This document shows positions 56,408 to 64,000 of a stretch of 64,000 nucleotides of DNA, in pieces (within the stretch, counting starts at the first letter, position 1; each line of letters opens with the position of its first letter). A program made the position numbers and the translations under genes. The notes beneath the pieces were generated by a model that searched no databases, was not told the origin of the DNA, and saw only the letters and a program-made list of their open reading frames with translations. The DNA comes from Variovorax terrae (GTDB lineage: Bacteria > Pseudomonadota > Gammaproteobacteria > Burkholderiales > Burkholderiaceae_C), in assembly GCF_022809125.1 (NCBI RefSeq), contig NZ_JALGBI010000003.1, positions 310,001-374,000 on the forward strand, given 5' to 3'.

Positions 56408-58207
56408 TCAGTTCGAGCAGGCGTACGAGCTGGCTGACGTGATGGGGCCGGCCTTGTACCGGGGATACATCGGATACGAGCACAGGGGCAAGGTGCGCGT
56501 GCCGCCGAAGACCAGCGAGGCCTTGTCCGGGGCGCGGTTGTTCTCGACCCAGTCCATGAGCATCGAGACCCGGTCGAAGGTGCTGGCCAGCGCACTGCTG
56601 GCAATCGCTTCCCCGTCGCCGTTGACGGTGTAGTTGTTGCCGCTCATGCCGTGGCCCGCACCGGGGACGATGTAGAACCGGGCAAACACGTCCACGTTGG
56701 GCGTTCCCATCTTGTCATGCACGGACTGGTAGTAGTCGAGCTGGGCCGCCGGGGACGCCAGCGTGTCGTTGGTGGCCATCATCGAAATCAGCTTGCCGCC
56801 GCGCTTGTAGAAGGCGCTGAGATCGGGGTTGGTGGCATCGAGGTGCCGCGAGATCTCCAGGCGGCGTGCGTTCAAGGGGCCGCCCTCGACATAGTCCAGC
56901 GGATTCGCGTTCAGGTCCTGGAACAGGAACCCGGTCACGCCGGCAATGCCGAGCTGGGAGTGCACGGGCGACGCGCCGGTGGCGCCTTCCTGGCCCTGGA
57001 AGCGCTGCGGCTCGATCAGCCCGCTGCCGCCCGGGTCGGTGCCCGGCAGCCACATGCCGAACGAAGTGACGCCGTTGGCCAGGGGCGTGGCGAACTTGTA
57101 GCGGGTGTGGGTGAACTGCAGCGTCGAGATCTGGCCGTCGGTCAGGCATGCCGCGGCGCTGGTGTCGGCCGGATTCGGGTCCACGTTGTTCGGGCAGCGG
57201 ATCGCCGCCCAGGGCTTGCGGTTGGGCGCGCCCTGGTTGACGTCGAAGATCGCCCTGCAGGCCTGGTAGTTGTTGATGACGGCATCGACCAGCCCGTCGA
57301 GCTTGTCGCACTGGCGCATCACTTCGGCCGAGATGGCCGCGCGCTTGGCCTGGGTCACCCAGTTGGCCAGGGGCTTCTCCTGGATGCGGATGAGTTCCGG
57401 GCCCAGCATCAGGCTGGAGAAATTGACGATCGGCACGTTGGCGATCACGCCGTCATAGTCAGCCGGATAGCGCTGCACCACCGTCAGGCCTTCGCGCCCG
57501 CCCTGCGAGCCGCCGTACCAGTACGAGAACCTCGGCTTCTGCCCGTACATGCGCTGGATCAGCACCCAGGCTGCGTCATGCGTCTTCTTCATCTGCATGT
57601 AGGCGAGGTTGCGCATCGCCTCGTCGTTGAGCGCCCAGTCGTTGGGCCCGTTGGTGTGCCCCGAATCGCTGCCCGAAACGGCCCAGCCGCGCGAGACGAA
57701 CGAGGGGTAGCCATCCACGGTGCCCGTCAGGCCGGGAACGCTGCCGTTCATGCCGCCACCGCCCTGCTGGGCGGCGCGGTAGCTCCACGAGGCGGGGAGC
57801 ACGACACGGAAGTTGATGGGCCTGGCGGTGGCGCTGGTATCGACCGGGGCCATGATGCCGTTGACGGTGCAGTACGACGGGTTGGGGCTGACGCCTGCGG
57901 TCCAGGTGGGCGTGGTCAGGGTCACGCTGGCCACCGGCTCGCCGATCAGCGCCACGTCGATGCTGGTCCCGAGCTTGCTGGCATCGCAGTCTGCGGCGGT
58001 GACCACCTTGTTGGCCGGCAGGGGGCCCAGCAGCGAGCCGGGTGCGGGAATGGCCGCCGGCGCCACCTCGGCAGGCGGCGGCGGTGGGGCGGGCGGCGGT
58101 GGCGCCGCTGCGGTGAGCGAACCATCGCTACCGCCGCAGGCCGTGACCAGCAGGGAGGCCGAGAAGACGGCGCCGAACAGCGCCGCCAACGAAGTGCTTG
58201 ATCTCAT
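56408..58207 (-). CDS. Tannase/feruloyl esterase-family hydrolase (lipoprotein)
   Basis: 599 residues. Lipoprotein signal LLVTAC near residue 23, Pro-rich linker, then the tannase fold: PINFRVVLPASWSYRAAQQGGGGMNGSV, the nucleophile elbow YWYGGSQGGREGL, a two-Cys pair likely to make the usual disulfide, the AxxDKLDGLVDAVI calcium-region-like stretch and the final His in GAGHGMSG. It cleaves gallate or ferulate esters outside the cytoplasm. Start 58207 with a GGAG site. Divergent from a MarR gene. Confidence 0.9.
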   Translation of the reverse strand: MRSSTSLAALFGAVFSASLLVTACGGSDGSLTAAAPPPPAPPPPPAEVAPAAIPAPGSLLGPLPANKVVTAADCDASKLGTSIDVALIGEPVASVTLTTPTWTAGVSPNPSYCTVNGIMAPVDTSATARPINFRVVLPASWSYRAAQQGGGGMNGSVPGLTGTVDGYPSFVSRGWAVSGSDSGHTNGPNDWALNDEAMRNLAYMQMKKTHDAAWVLIQRMYGQKPRFSYWYGGSQGGREGLTVVQRYPADYDGVIANVPIVNFSSLMLGPELIRIQEKPLANWVTQAKRAAISAEVMRQCDKLDGLVDAVINNYQACRAIFDVNQGAPNRKPWAAIRCPNNVDPNPADTSAAACLTDGQISTLQFTHTRYKFATPLANGVTSFGMWLPGTDPGGSGLIEPQRFQGQEGATGASPVHSQLGIAGVTGFLFQDLNANPLDYVEGGPLNARRLEISRHLDATNPDLSAFYKRGGKLISMMATNDTLASPAAQLDYYQSVHDKMGTPNVDVFARFYIVPGAGHGMSGNNYTVNGDGEAIASSALASTFDRVSMLMDWVENNRAPDKASLVFGGTRTLPLCSYPMYPRYKAGPITSASSYACSN

Positions 58208-58312
58208 GTTTGTCTCCATAGGTGCCCGGAATCCGTGCCTGGCCTCGGGGCGAAAGCCAGCCTCATGACCGGGTCGAGTGCTTCAAATTTTCTTGGAAAA
58301 TTCAATATCTTC

Positions 58313-58410
58313 GTTAACAAATAAACCGTCAAAAAAACCTGGATCGCCAGGGAAAATCAGATGAATCTGCCAATTAAAAGTTATTGACAATAATCAATGT
58401 AGTTAACAAA
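58313..58410. promoter_or_regulatory. AT-rich tannase-marR control region
   Basis: GTTAACAAA occurs twice (58313-58321, 58402-58410), and ATTGACAATAATCAAT (58383-58398) is a MarR-site-like palindrome with ATTGA/TCAAT arms. The 289-bp gap is far more A/T-rich than its surroundings. Confidence 0.6.
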
Positions 58411-58496
58411 AACAAATTTCAGACTAGGGAGAACCCTCGATCGGCGAGGACGGACACGGCGGCAGGCGCCGCAGCGCATGCCGTAGACTTGACGGC

Positions 58497-58979
58497 ATGA
58501 CTTCGAGCATCATCAAAACCGCTGATGTCGATCTGCCGGGCGGGCTTAATCACGAGCGGATGCACACGCTGCTGGGGTACAACCTGGCGCAGGCCTGCAT
58601 TCCGAGCTTCAAGGTCTTCGAGAAGTACATCGGCAAGCCTCTGGAAGTCACCCAGGTCGAGTACACCGTGCTGGTGCTCATCGATTCGAATCCGGACGCC
58701 ACCAGCAAGCAGCTCTGCCAGAGCCTGGGCACCGCAGCGGCGCGCATGTCCCTCATCATCGACCGGCTGGCCGATCGAAAGTACCTCACCAAGACCCAGA
58801 GCGTGGAAGACAAGCGCGTGCAGCATTTGCGCCTGACCCGCAGCGGCAAGGCCTTCGTTGACAAGGCGGAGGGCATCGCCGCCTCGATGGAGAGCGAATT
58901 GCTGCGCCACCTGACCAAGGTGGAGCAGGCGGTGCTGATGGAGCTGCTGCGCAAGGTCGCGGTTCACCGCAGGGTCTGA
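58497..58979 (+). CDS. MarR-family regulator
   Basis: 160 residues. Winged-helix core VTQVEYTVLVLIDSNPDATSKQLCQSLGTAAARMSLIIDRLADRKYLTKTQSVEDKRVQHLRLT, with the D-x-R wing pattern (EDKR). Helical ends for dimerisation. MarR proteins often respond to aromatic ligands, which fits the divergent tannase gene and suggests local repression of it. Confidence 0.92.
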   Translation: MTSSIIKTADVDLPGGLNHERMHTLLGYNLAQACIPSFKVFEKYIGKPLEVTQVEYTVLVLIDSNPDATSKQLCQSLGTAAARMSLIIDRLADRKYLTKTQSVEDKRVQHLRLTRSGKAFVDKAEGIAASMESELLRHLTKVEQAVLMELLRKVAVHRRV

Positions 58980-59016
58980 GCCCTCGCCTTCTCACGGGCG
59001 CGCTGCGCGCCGAATG

Positions 59017-59916
59017 TCAGGCCGTGGCCGCCGCAGAGGCCAGAAACTCGAACAGCTGCCCCGCCGGCTGCGATGCCGGCAACCCGGTGCGCGCGCACAG
59101 CAGCAGCGTGCGCTGCGCCCAGGCGTCCGACAGCGGGCGCGTGCCGAGCCGGGCGCCGCCGCCCGCGCGCGCCAGCACGGCCGCGGGCATGACGGCCGCG
59201 CCCACGCCCTGCGCCACCAGCGTGCACACCGCCTCGAAGCTGCCGAGCTGCGCGCGCAGCCGCATCGGCCGCCCCAATTGCGCGGCCTGCAGGCTCAGGT
59301 GCGCGTGCAGCGCGCTGGCGGGCCCGTAACCCACGAGGTCATGCGCCAGCACCTGGGCAAAGGCCACGCGCCGGCTCGCGGCCAGCGCATGGCCGCGCGG
59401 CAGCACCAGCACCAGCGGGTCGCGGCGCCAGGCCACGGTGTGCAGCCCGGCGGTGTCGGCCACGTCCGAGACGATGCCCAGGTCGGCCGCGTCCTGGCGC
59501 AGCGCCTGCACCGTGAGGTGGCTGGCGCTCTCCTCCACCGCCGCGTCGATGGCCGGGTGCCGGCGCAGGAAGTCGGCCAGCAGCGGCGGCAGGTGCTGCA
59601 CCAGCGCCGAGGTGTTGCACATCAGCCGCACCTGCCCGCGCAGGCCATGCCCGTGCTGGGCCAGCTCGCCGCGCAGCTGGGCCAGTTGCGCCAGCACCGC
59701 GCGCGCATGCCGCGACAGCGCCTCGCCGGCGGCCGTAGGGCGCACGCCGCGCGAGTGGCGCTGCAGCAGCGGCGCGCCGGCCTGCTCCTCCATGCCGCGG
59801 ATGCGCGCGCTGGCGGCGGCCAGGGTGAGGTGCGAGCGCTCGGCGCCCGCCGTCAGGCTGCCGGCCTCGCAGGCGTGCACGAAGAGCTGCAGATCGGTCC
59901 AGTCGAAGCGCATCAC
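59017..59916 (-). CDS. LysR-family regulator
   Basis: 299 residues. N-terminal winged helix (LQLFVHACEAGSLTAGAERSHLTLAAASARIRGMEEQAGAPLLQR), linker, and the periplasmic-binding-like effector domain. No particular inducer is readable. Divergent from a TSUP permease gene, the classical LysR arrangement, so it probably controls it. Confidence 0.9.
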   Translation of the reverse strand: MMRFDWTDLQLFVHACEAGSLTAGAERSHLTLAAASARIRGMEEQAGAPLLQRHSRGVRPTAAGEALSRHARAVLAQLAQLRGELAQHGHGLRGQVRLMCNTSALVQHLPPLLADFLRRHPAIDAAVEESASHLTVQALRQDAADLGIVSDVADTAGLHTVAWRRDPLVLVLPRGHALAASRRVAFAQVLAHDLVGYGPASALHAHLSLQAAQLGRPMRLRAQLGSFEAVCTLVAQGVGAAVMPAAVLARAGGGARLGTRPLSDAWAQRTLLLCARTGLPASQPAGQLFEFLASAAATA

Positions 59917-59949
59917 GGGGCACCGCCTGCGGCTGGGCCGAAGCCTGCC

Positions 59950-60015
59950 TCAAGCAAAGACAGAGGGTGGCCGCGGCGGCGGCGCACCACACTGTGCCTG
60001 CGGGTTGTTGCTTGA
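59950..60015. promoter_or_regulatory. Inverted-repeat pair in LysR-TSUP gap
   Basis: TCAAGCAA (59950-59957) and TTGCTTGA (60008-60015) are perfect complements 50 bp apart, between the divergent genes; possible recognition and activation sites for the LysR protein. Confidence 0.4.
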
Positions 60016-60030
60016 TGAAAGGGATCGTTC

Positions 60031-60777
60031 ATGCCGGCTGCCAGTGTCCACGAGTTCGTGATGGTGAGCTTCATTTTCCTCCTGGCCGGCGGCGTCAAGG
60101 GGCTGCTCGGCATGGGGCTGCCCACGGTGGCGATGGGCCTGCTCGGCCTCGTCATGCCGGTGGCCGAGGGCGCGGCGCTGCTGTTCCTGCCCTCGCTGCT
60201 GACCAACCTGTGGCAGATGGCGCGCGGCGGCCGCCTGCGTGCGCTGGCGTGGCGGCTGTGGCCGATGATGGCCGGCGTGTGCGCGGGCGTGTGGGCCGGC
60301 CACGGCTGGATGGCCGGGCCGGCGGGCCACGCGCTGCGGCTGCTGGGCCTGTGCCTCGTGGCCTATGCGCTGTCCGGGCTGGCGGGCTGGCGCCTGCCGC
60401 GGCCCGCGCCGCGGCTGGAGGCCGCCGCTTCCGTTGCAGTCGGCGGCCTGACTGGCCTGCTGACAGCAGCCACCGGCGTGTTCGTGCTGCCGGCCGTGCC
60501 CTACCTGCAGGCGTTGGGGCTGGAGAAGGACGAGATGGCGCAGGCGCTCGGCCTGTCGTTCACCGTGTCCACGCTCGCGCTGGCGGTGAATCTGGCGGCG
60601 TCGCAGCACCTCAATCTGGTGTCGGCCCTGCAGTCGCTGCTGGTGCTGCTGCCCGCGCTGGTGGGCATGGGCCTGGGCCAGCGCCTGCGCGACGAGCTGA
60701 GCCAGGAGGGCTTTCGCCGCTGGCTGATGTGGGGGCTGCTGGTGCTCGGGGGCTGGCTGGTGTGGCAGGCGCCGTGA
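60031..60777 (+). CDS. TSUP-family permease (TauE/SafE type)
   Basis: 248 residues, about eight membrane helices in two halves: FIFLLAGGVKGLLGMGLPTVAMGLLGL and VGGLTGLLTAATGVFVLPAVPYLQ carry the paired glycine-rich motifs of the family. TSUP proteins export sulfite, sulfoacetate and similar anions, or import some organic acids. The regulator is the divergent LysR gene; no sulfonate-pathway genes lie beside it. Confidence 0.88.
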   Translation: MPAASVHEFVMVSFIFLLAGGVKGLLGMGLPTVAMGLLGLVMPVAEGAALLFLPSLLTNLWQMARGGRLRALAWRLWPMMAGVCAGVWAGHGWMAGPAGHALRLLGLCLVAYALSGLAGWRLPRPAPRLEAAASVAVGGLTGLLTAATGVFVLPAVPYLQALGLEKDEMAQALGLSFTVSTLALAVNLAASQHLNLVSALQSLLVLLPALVGMGLGQRLRDELSQEGFRRWLMWGLLVLGGWLVWQAP

Positions 60778-60799
60778 GCGCACGGCCGGAGAGGGGGGT

Positions 60800-61648
60800 T
60801 CAGCCGGCCAGCCGGGCCAGCGCCAGCCGCCCGCCGTGCAGGCCGGCCTCGGCCAGCTTGGCGTAGGCGCGCTTGCGCAGCGTGAGCACGGTGGAGGGCG
60901 CCACGTCCAGCTCGGCCGCGATGCCGTCGGCGCTCAGGCCGCAGGCGATGCGGGCGCAGACCTCGGCCTCGCGTGGCGAGAGCCGGGGCGCTCTCTTTTT
61001 TATAGCAACCAATGACCGCTGGATGCGGACATCCGGTTCAAAATACTCCCAAACCGGGGTGCCGGCCCCCAACCGCAGCGCGCCGCGGTGCGCCTGGCGC
61101 AGCAGCGGCGCCACGGCGAGCAGCCGCTCGATCTCGGCCGGCTGGAAGCCGCCCAGCGTCTCGTCGCGGTACAGGTTGATGGCATAGGCCGTGTGCGGCA
61201 GCGGCGCGTAGAGGAAGCTCAGCCGGTCGCTCAGGTGCTCGCGCTCGTAGATCTCGTTGCGCCAGCTCGCCAGCGGGATGTCGCCGGGCTGGAAATGCAG
61301 CGCCGTCACCGGCGCGCTGCCGCCGGCCTCGTACCGCAGGTGCTGCGCGATGCGCGTGGCCGCGTCGCTGCGCCAGTACTGGCGGCGGTAGATCGCGAAG
61401 CACTCGGCCGTCACGTTGCGGGTGTGCGCGCTGTGCGCATGGCCCTCCACCAGCGTGGGCGCATCGCCGCGGTCGATGCCCGCATAGGCCACGAGCGAGA
61501 TGTATTCCACCGGCGCAACCTGGTTGAGGAAGTCCAGCATCCGGGCCGCCGGCGCGGCGTCGTGCGGCGCGTCCAGCAGCATCGCGACGGAGCGCGCGGC
61601 CAGCGAGTGGCCGTGGGGCGGGGTGTCGACGAACCAAGTCTGGGGCAT
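60800..61648 (-). CDS. LuxR-type helix-turn-helix regulator
   Basis: 282 residues. The C-terminal LuxR HTH is plain (LSPREAEVCARIACGLSADGIAAELDVAPSTVLTLRKRAYAKLA). The N-terminal about 200 residues form an uncharacterised sensor domain (VEYISLVAYAG...), not an obvious acyl-homoserine-lactone or response-regulator domain. A 45-bp repeat (60990-61034) encodes DVRIQRSLVAIKKRA in the linker just before the HTH. ATG at 61648. Confidence 0.85.
   Translation of the reverse strand: MPQTWFVDTPPHGHSLAARSVAMLLDAPHDAAPAARMLDFLNQVAPVEYISLVAYAGIDRGDAPTLVEGHAHSAHTRNVTAECFAIYRRQYWRSDAATRIAQHLRYEAGGSAPVTALHFQPGDIPLASWRNEIYEREHLSDRLSFLYAPLPHTAYAINLYRDETLGGFQPAEIERLLAVAPLLRQAHRGALRLGAGTPVWEYFEPDVRIQRSLVAIKKRAPRLSPREAEVCARIACGLSADGIAAELDVAPSTVLTLRKRAYAKLAEAGLHGGRLALARLAG
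60990..61034 (-). repeat. 45-bp GCTAT repeat, copy 10 (inside luxR-type gene)
   Basis: Hairpin GCTCTC-N6-ATAGC (60990-61006) and perfect GGACATCC (61027-61034). Placed in the interdomain linker of the regulator, in frame. Confidence 0.82.
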
Positions 61649-61695
61649 GGTGCCGCGCAATGTAGCGCGGGCGCTTCGCGGCGTAAAGAGGGCCT

Positions 61696-61964
61696 AGAAC
61701 GTGTTTGCGATCTGTATGGGGCCGCGTTGGGACGCAATCGGGATGAGTTGGCCGCCAACATCACGCCGCATGGGCTCATGCCCATGCAAGGGATTTGGTG
61801 GGCAAATCGCCCGATTTCGTCCCAACCCGAAGGGCAAGTGCCTTTTCGGGCGGTCTGCGGCGTTGCGTTGCTGGCCAATAGCCAGCTATTGGCGGCGCAG
61901 CGCGCCTTGCAGCCCATCCCGAAAAGACACTTGCGCGACCCCATACAGATCGCAAACACGTTCT
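61696..61964. repeat. 269-bp palindromic (MITE-like) element
   Basis: Terminal inverted repeats AGAACGTGTTTGCGATCTGT... (61696-61725) and its complement (61935-61964) agree at 29 of 30 positions. Inside lies a second palindrome: a CTTTTCGGG arm (about 61840) pairs with CCCGAAAAG (about 61920), around a core GCCAATAGC-CA-GCTATTGGC. No transposase is encoded. Short chance reading frames cross it. The right end touches the DUF2061 stop codon. It resembles a non-autonomous transposable element or a large repeated hairpin. Confidence 0.75.
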
Positions 61965-62209
61965 TACACCAGCAGCGCCGGTGTGCCAGCCTCCCGGGCC
62001 GTGCGCCGGGCATTCCAGCGCTGCCAGGCCTTCTCGTGGAAGAAGAACGCGAAGGCCTGCACCGTGGGCTCCAGCAGGCTCAGCGTGAACGCCATCACGA
62101 GGTTGCCGGTGACGGCGTAGGCCACCAGCGCGGCGACGGTGATGTGCACGAGGTAGTAGCTGGCGGTCTTCTTCAGCGTGGCCAGGTTGGCGCGGGCAAA
62201 TTCAGCCAT
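61964..62209 (-). CDS. DUF2061 small membrane protein
   Basis: 81 residues. ASYYLVHITVAALVAYAVTGNLVMAFTLSLLEPTVQAFAFFFHEKAWQRW is the DUF2061 core with two membrane helices. Function unknown. AAGGAG precedes the ATG. A Fur box lies about 60 bp upstream, so it may be expressed under iron limitation. Its last stop-codon base is the first base of the palindromic element's inverted repeat. Confidence 0.87.
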   Translation of the reverse strand: MAEFARANLATLKKTASYYLVHITVAALVAYAVTGNLVMAFTLSLLEPTVQAFAFFFHEKAWQRWNARRTAREAGTPALLV

Positions 62210-62269
62210 GGCGGACTCCTTGTTGATGCGGCTCAGGGATGCCGCGGCGTGGCGGCAGGGTTGAGTAAA

Positions 62270-62284
62270 TGATAATGATTCTCA
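62270..62284. promoter_or_regulatory. Fur box
   Basis: TGATAATGATTCTCA, a 7-1-7 inverted repeat very close to the classical iron box, in the divergent gap between the DUF2061 and SPFH genes and nearer to DUF2061. Confidence 0.7.
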
Positions 62285-62408
62285 ACAAGAGGCGCCAATT
62301 GCTTTTCCCTAAACCGGCGATTGACGGTGTTCTGGCGCGCGCGGGCGGCGCCGGCCTGCCGCACGGCGCGGGTATCATGGTTCGTCATCCCTTGCACCGG
62401 AGCATCCC

Positions 62409-63455
62409 ATGGCCCTGATGGATTTCATCAAGAAACAGTTCATCGACATCATCCAGTGGACGGAGAGCGGCGACGGCACGCTGGCCTGGCGCTTCCCGAT
62501 GCGGGACATGGAAATCCAGAACGGCGGCTCGCTCACCGTGCGCGAGTCGCAGATGGCGGTGTTCGTCAACGAGGGCAAGGTGGCCGACGTGTTCGGGCCC
62601 GGCCTCTACAAGCTCACCACGCAGACGCTGCCGGTGCTGACCTACCTCAAGAACTGGGACAAGCTGTTCGAGTCCCCGTTCAAGAGCGACGTCTACTTCT
62701 TCAGCACGCGCCAGCAGGTCGACCAGAAGTGGGGCACACCCCAGCCCATCACCATCCGCGACCCCGACTTCGGCGCGGTGCGCCTGCGCGCCTTCGGCAA
62801 CTACAGCTTCCGCGTGGCCGACCCGAAGCTGTTCCACACCGAGATCTCGGGCACGCGCGACAGCTTCCGCGTGGCCGACCTGGACGGCCAGCTGCGCGGC
62901 CTGGTGCTGCAGAACATCAGCAACGCGATCGCGTCCAGCGGCATCCCGTTCCTCGACCTCGCGGCCAACCAGCAGGCGTTCGCGCAGGCGCTCACCACCC
63001 AGCTCGCGCCCGAGTTCGGCAGGATCGGCCTCAAGCTCGAAGTCATGACGGTGCAGAACGTCTCGCTGCCCGAGGAGCTGCAGAAGGTGCTCGACCAGAA
63101 GATCGGCATGGGCATGGTCGGCAACGACATGGGCAAGTTCATGCAGTACCAGACAGCGCAGGCCATCCCCAAGTTCGCCGAGGGCGCGGGCTCGGGCGGC
63201 GGCATCGCCGGCGATGCCATGGGCCTGGGCGCCGGCGTTGCGCTGGGCCAGGTGCTGGCGCAGAACCTGCAGCAGGGCCTGCAGGGCGGCGCGGCGCAGG
63301 CCGCCGCTGCCAGCGCCGCCGCGGCGGCGGCAACGGTCAAGCCCGACGAGGTGATGGCCACGCTGGAGAAGCTGGGCGAGCTCAAGGCCAAGGGCATCCT
63401 GACCCAGGAGGAATTCGACGCGAAGAAGGCCGAGCTGCTCAAGAAACTGGTCTGA
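62409..63455 (+). CDS. SPFH-domain protein with C-terminal SHOCT motif
   Basis: 348 residues. SPFH/band-7 domain over about residues 30-240 (QNGGSLTVRESQMAVFVNEGKVADVFGPGLYKL... IGLKLEVMTVQNVSLPEELQKVLDQKIGM), a Gly/Ala-rich linker, and a short helical SHOCT motif at the end (LEKLGELKAKGILTQEEFDAKKAELLKKL). Similar proteins (YdjI type) scaffold membrane-stress complexes with PspA. It precedes a zinc-ribbon gene by 18 bp. Confidence 0.88.
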   Translation: MALMDFIKKQFIDIIQWTESGDGTLAWRFPMRDMEIQNGGSLTVRESQMAVFVNEGKVADVFGPGLYKLTTQTLPVLTYLKNWDKLFESPFKSDVYFFSTRQQVDQKWGTPQPITIRDPDFGAVRLRAFGNYSFRVADPKLFHTEISGTRDSFRVADLDGQLRGLVLQNISNAIASSGIPFLDLAANQQAFAQALTTQLAPEFGRIGLKLEVMTVQNVSLPEELQKVLDQKIGMGMVGNDMGKFMQYQTAQAIPKFAEGAGSGGGIAGDAMGLGAGVALGQVLAQNLQQGLQGGAAQAAAASAAAAAATVKPDEVMATLEKLGELKAKGILTQEEFDAKKAELLKKLV

Positions 63456-63473
63456 CGCAAGCTCCCCGTTTTC

Positions 63474-64000
63474 GTGGCTGAAACGAGCCCCCAGCGCGCC
63501 TACCGCGCCGCGTGCCCCGGCTGCGGCGCGCCGGTCGAATTCCGCAGCGCGCAGTCCACGCACGCGGTCTGCGGCTACTGCCATTCCACCGTGGTGCGTG
63601 ATGGCGACACGCTGTCGCGCATCGGCAAGATGGCCGAGGTGTTCGACGATTTCAGCCCGCTGCAGCTCTTTGCCGCGGGCCGCTTCAACGGCCGCGGCTT
63701 CACCGTCGTCGGGCGGCTGCAGTACAAGTACCGCGAAGGCAGCTGGAACGAGTGGCATGCGGTCTTCGACGACGGCAGCAGCGGCTTCCTGAGCGAGGAC
63801 AACGGCGCCTTCGTGTTCACGCTGCCCACCACGCTGCAGCGCGAGGTGCCGGCCGCCGCGCAGTTCCGCGTGGGCGCCACCACGGCCATCAGCGGCCGGC
63901 CGTTCAGCGTGGCCTCCAACGAGCAGGTGAGCCTGGCCGCGGCGCAGGGCGAGCTGCCGCGGCTGCCGCCGCTGGGCCAGCCGTTCGCGATGGTGGAGCT
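63474..64000 (+). CDS. Zinc-ribbon DUF4178 protein (5' part)
   Basis: At least 175 residues, open at the right window edge. GTG start 18 bp after the SPFH gene. N-terminal zinc ribbon C-x2-C...C-x2-C (CPGCGAPVEF and CGYCHSTVV), followed by the DUF4178 beta-domain (DFSPLQLF, FTVVGRLQYKYREGSWNEWHAVFDDG). Such proteins accompany SPFH and PspA-like genes. The missing end prevents a full description. Confidence 0.85.
   Translation, partial: MAETSPQRAYRAACPGCGAPVEFRSAQSTHAVCGYCHSTVVRDGDTLSRIGKMAEVFDDFSPLQLFAAGRFNGRGFTVVGRLQYKYREGSWNEWHAVFDDGSSGFLSEDNGAFVFTLPTTLQREVPAAAQFRVGATTAISGRPFSVASNEQVSLAAAQGELPRLPPLGQPFAMVE

Noticed and set aside
61411..62013. 200-codon open frame through the palindromic element
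   Set aside because: It overlaps the luxR-type gene on the same strand and is made largely by the palindrome; no family similarity.

Overview
The window is chromosomal DNA from a high-GC betaproteobacterium, most likely of the family Comamonadaceae (order Burkholderiales; Variovorax, Ramlibacter and Polaromonas-like genera are the obvious comparisons). Grounds: dense GC-rich coding, two Bug-type solute-binding proteins, a metX-metW pair behind a SAM-II riboswitch, glycine-rich RRM proteins, and lptD-surA-rsmA and maeB genes of betaproteobacterial type. About 66 protein genes are supported. I saw no tRNA, rRNA, CRISPR array, prophage or complete insertion sequence. Family names come from recognising motifs by eye; no database search was run.

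Layout. 1-3450: the 3' end of mnmE, two small cyclic-nucleotide-domain proteins around an unknown 267-residue protein, and apt. 3456-8660: a Kef-type antiporter, then kdsD-kdsC-lptC (Kdo and LPS supply) and an SDR gene. 8755-12188: two paralogous RRM RNA-binding proteins with matching leader hairpins, an ECF sigma/anti-sigma pair and amtB. 12302-18092: a Mn riboswitch with a GDT1-type Mn exporter, a lipoprotein, SAM-II riboswitch-metX-metW, an outer-membrane barrel and chrA. 18014-33319: a GntR-controlled catabolic island. It has an ABC importer, cupin, hydrolase, VOC protein, Bug protein and cytoplasmic sulfatase, followed by ltnD-denD-otnK-otnC-otnI, which take four-carbon sugar acids to dihydroxyacetone phosphate. 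33345-40968: mixed housekeeping genes (DUF3047, M20 peptidase, lipase, YidB, MFS, rsmE, GNAT, amgK-like kinase). 41043-49342: lptD-surA-rsmA, a barstar/secreted RNase pair and maeB. 49552-52039: a JmjC-type oxygenase and a low-GC island with one DUF4062-like gene. 52040-61648: GST, DUF1801, Rieske oxygenase-Bug pair, tannase-MarR divergon, LysR-TSUP divergon and a LuxR regulator. 61696-64000: a 269-bp palindromic element, a Fur-box/DUF2061 gene and an SPFH-DUF4178 pair cut by the window edge.

The most unusual signal is a family of ten repeats, each exactly 45 bp, scattered over the whole window. Each has an 8-bp GGATGTCC-like end, a 20-bp middle and a 17-bp GCTAT-N7-ATAGC hairpin. Six copies lie inside genes (mnmE, chrA twice, otnC, a Bug gene, luxR), and all six are read in the same codon phase. 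I know of no name for this family. Other highlights are the SD-sequestering leader hairpins shared by the two RRM genes, the sulfatase-containing C4 sugar-acid operon with its GntR operators, and the isolated low-GC DUF4062-like gene.
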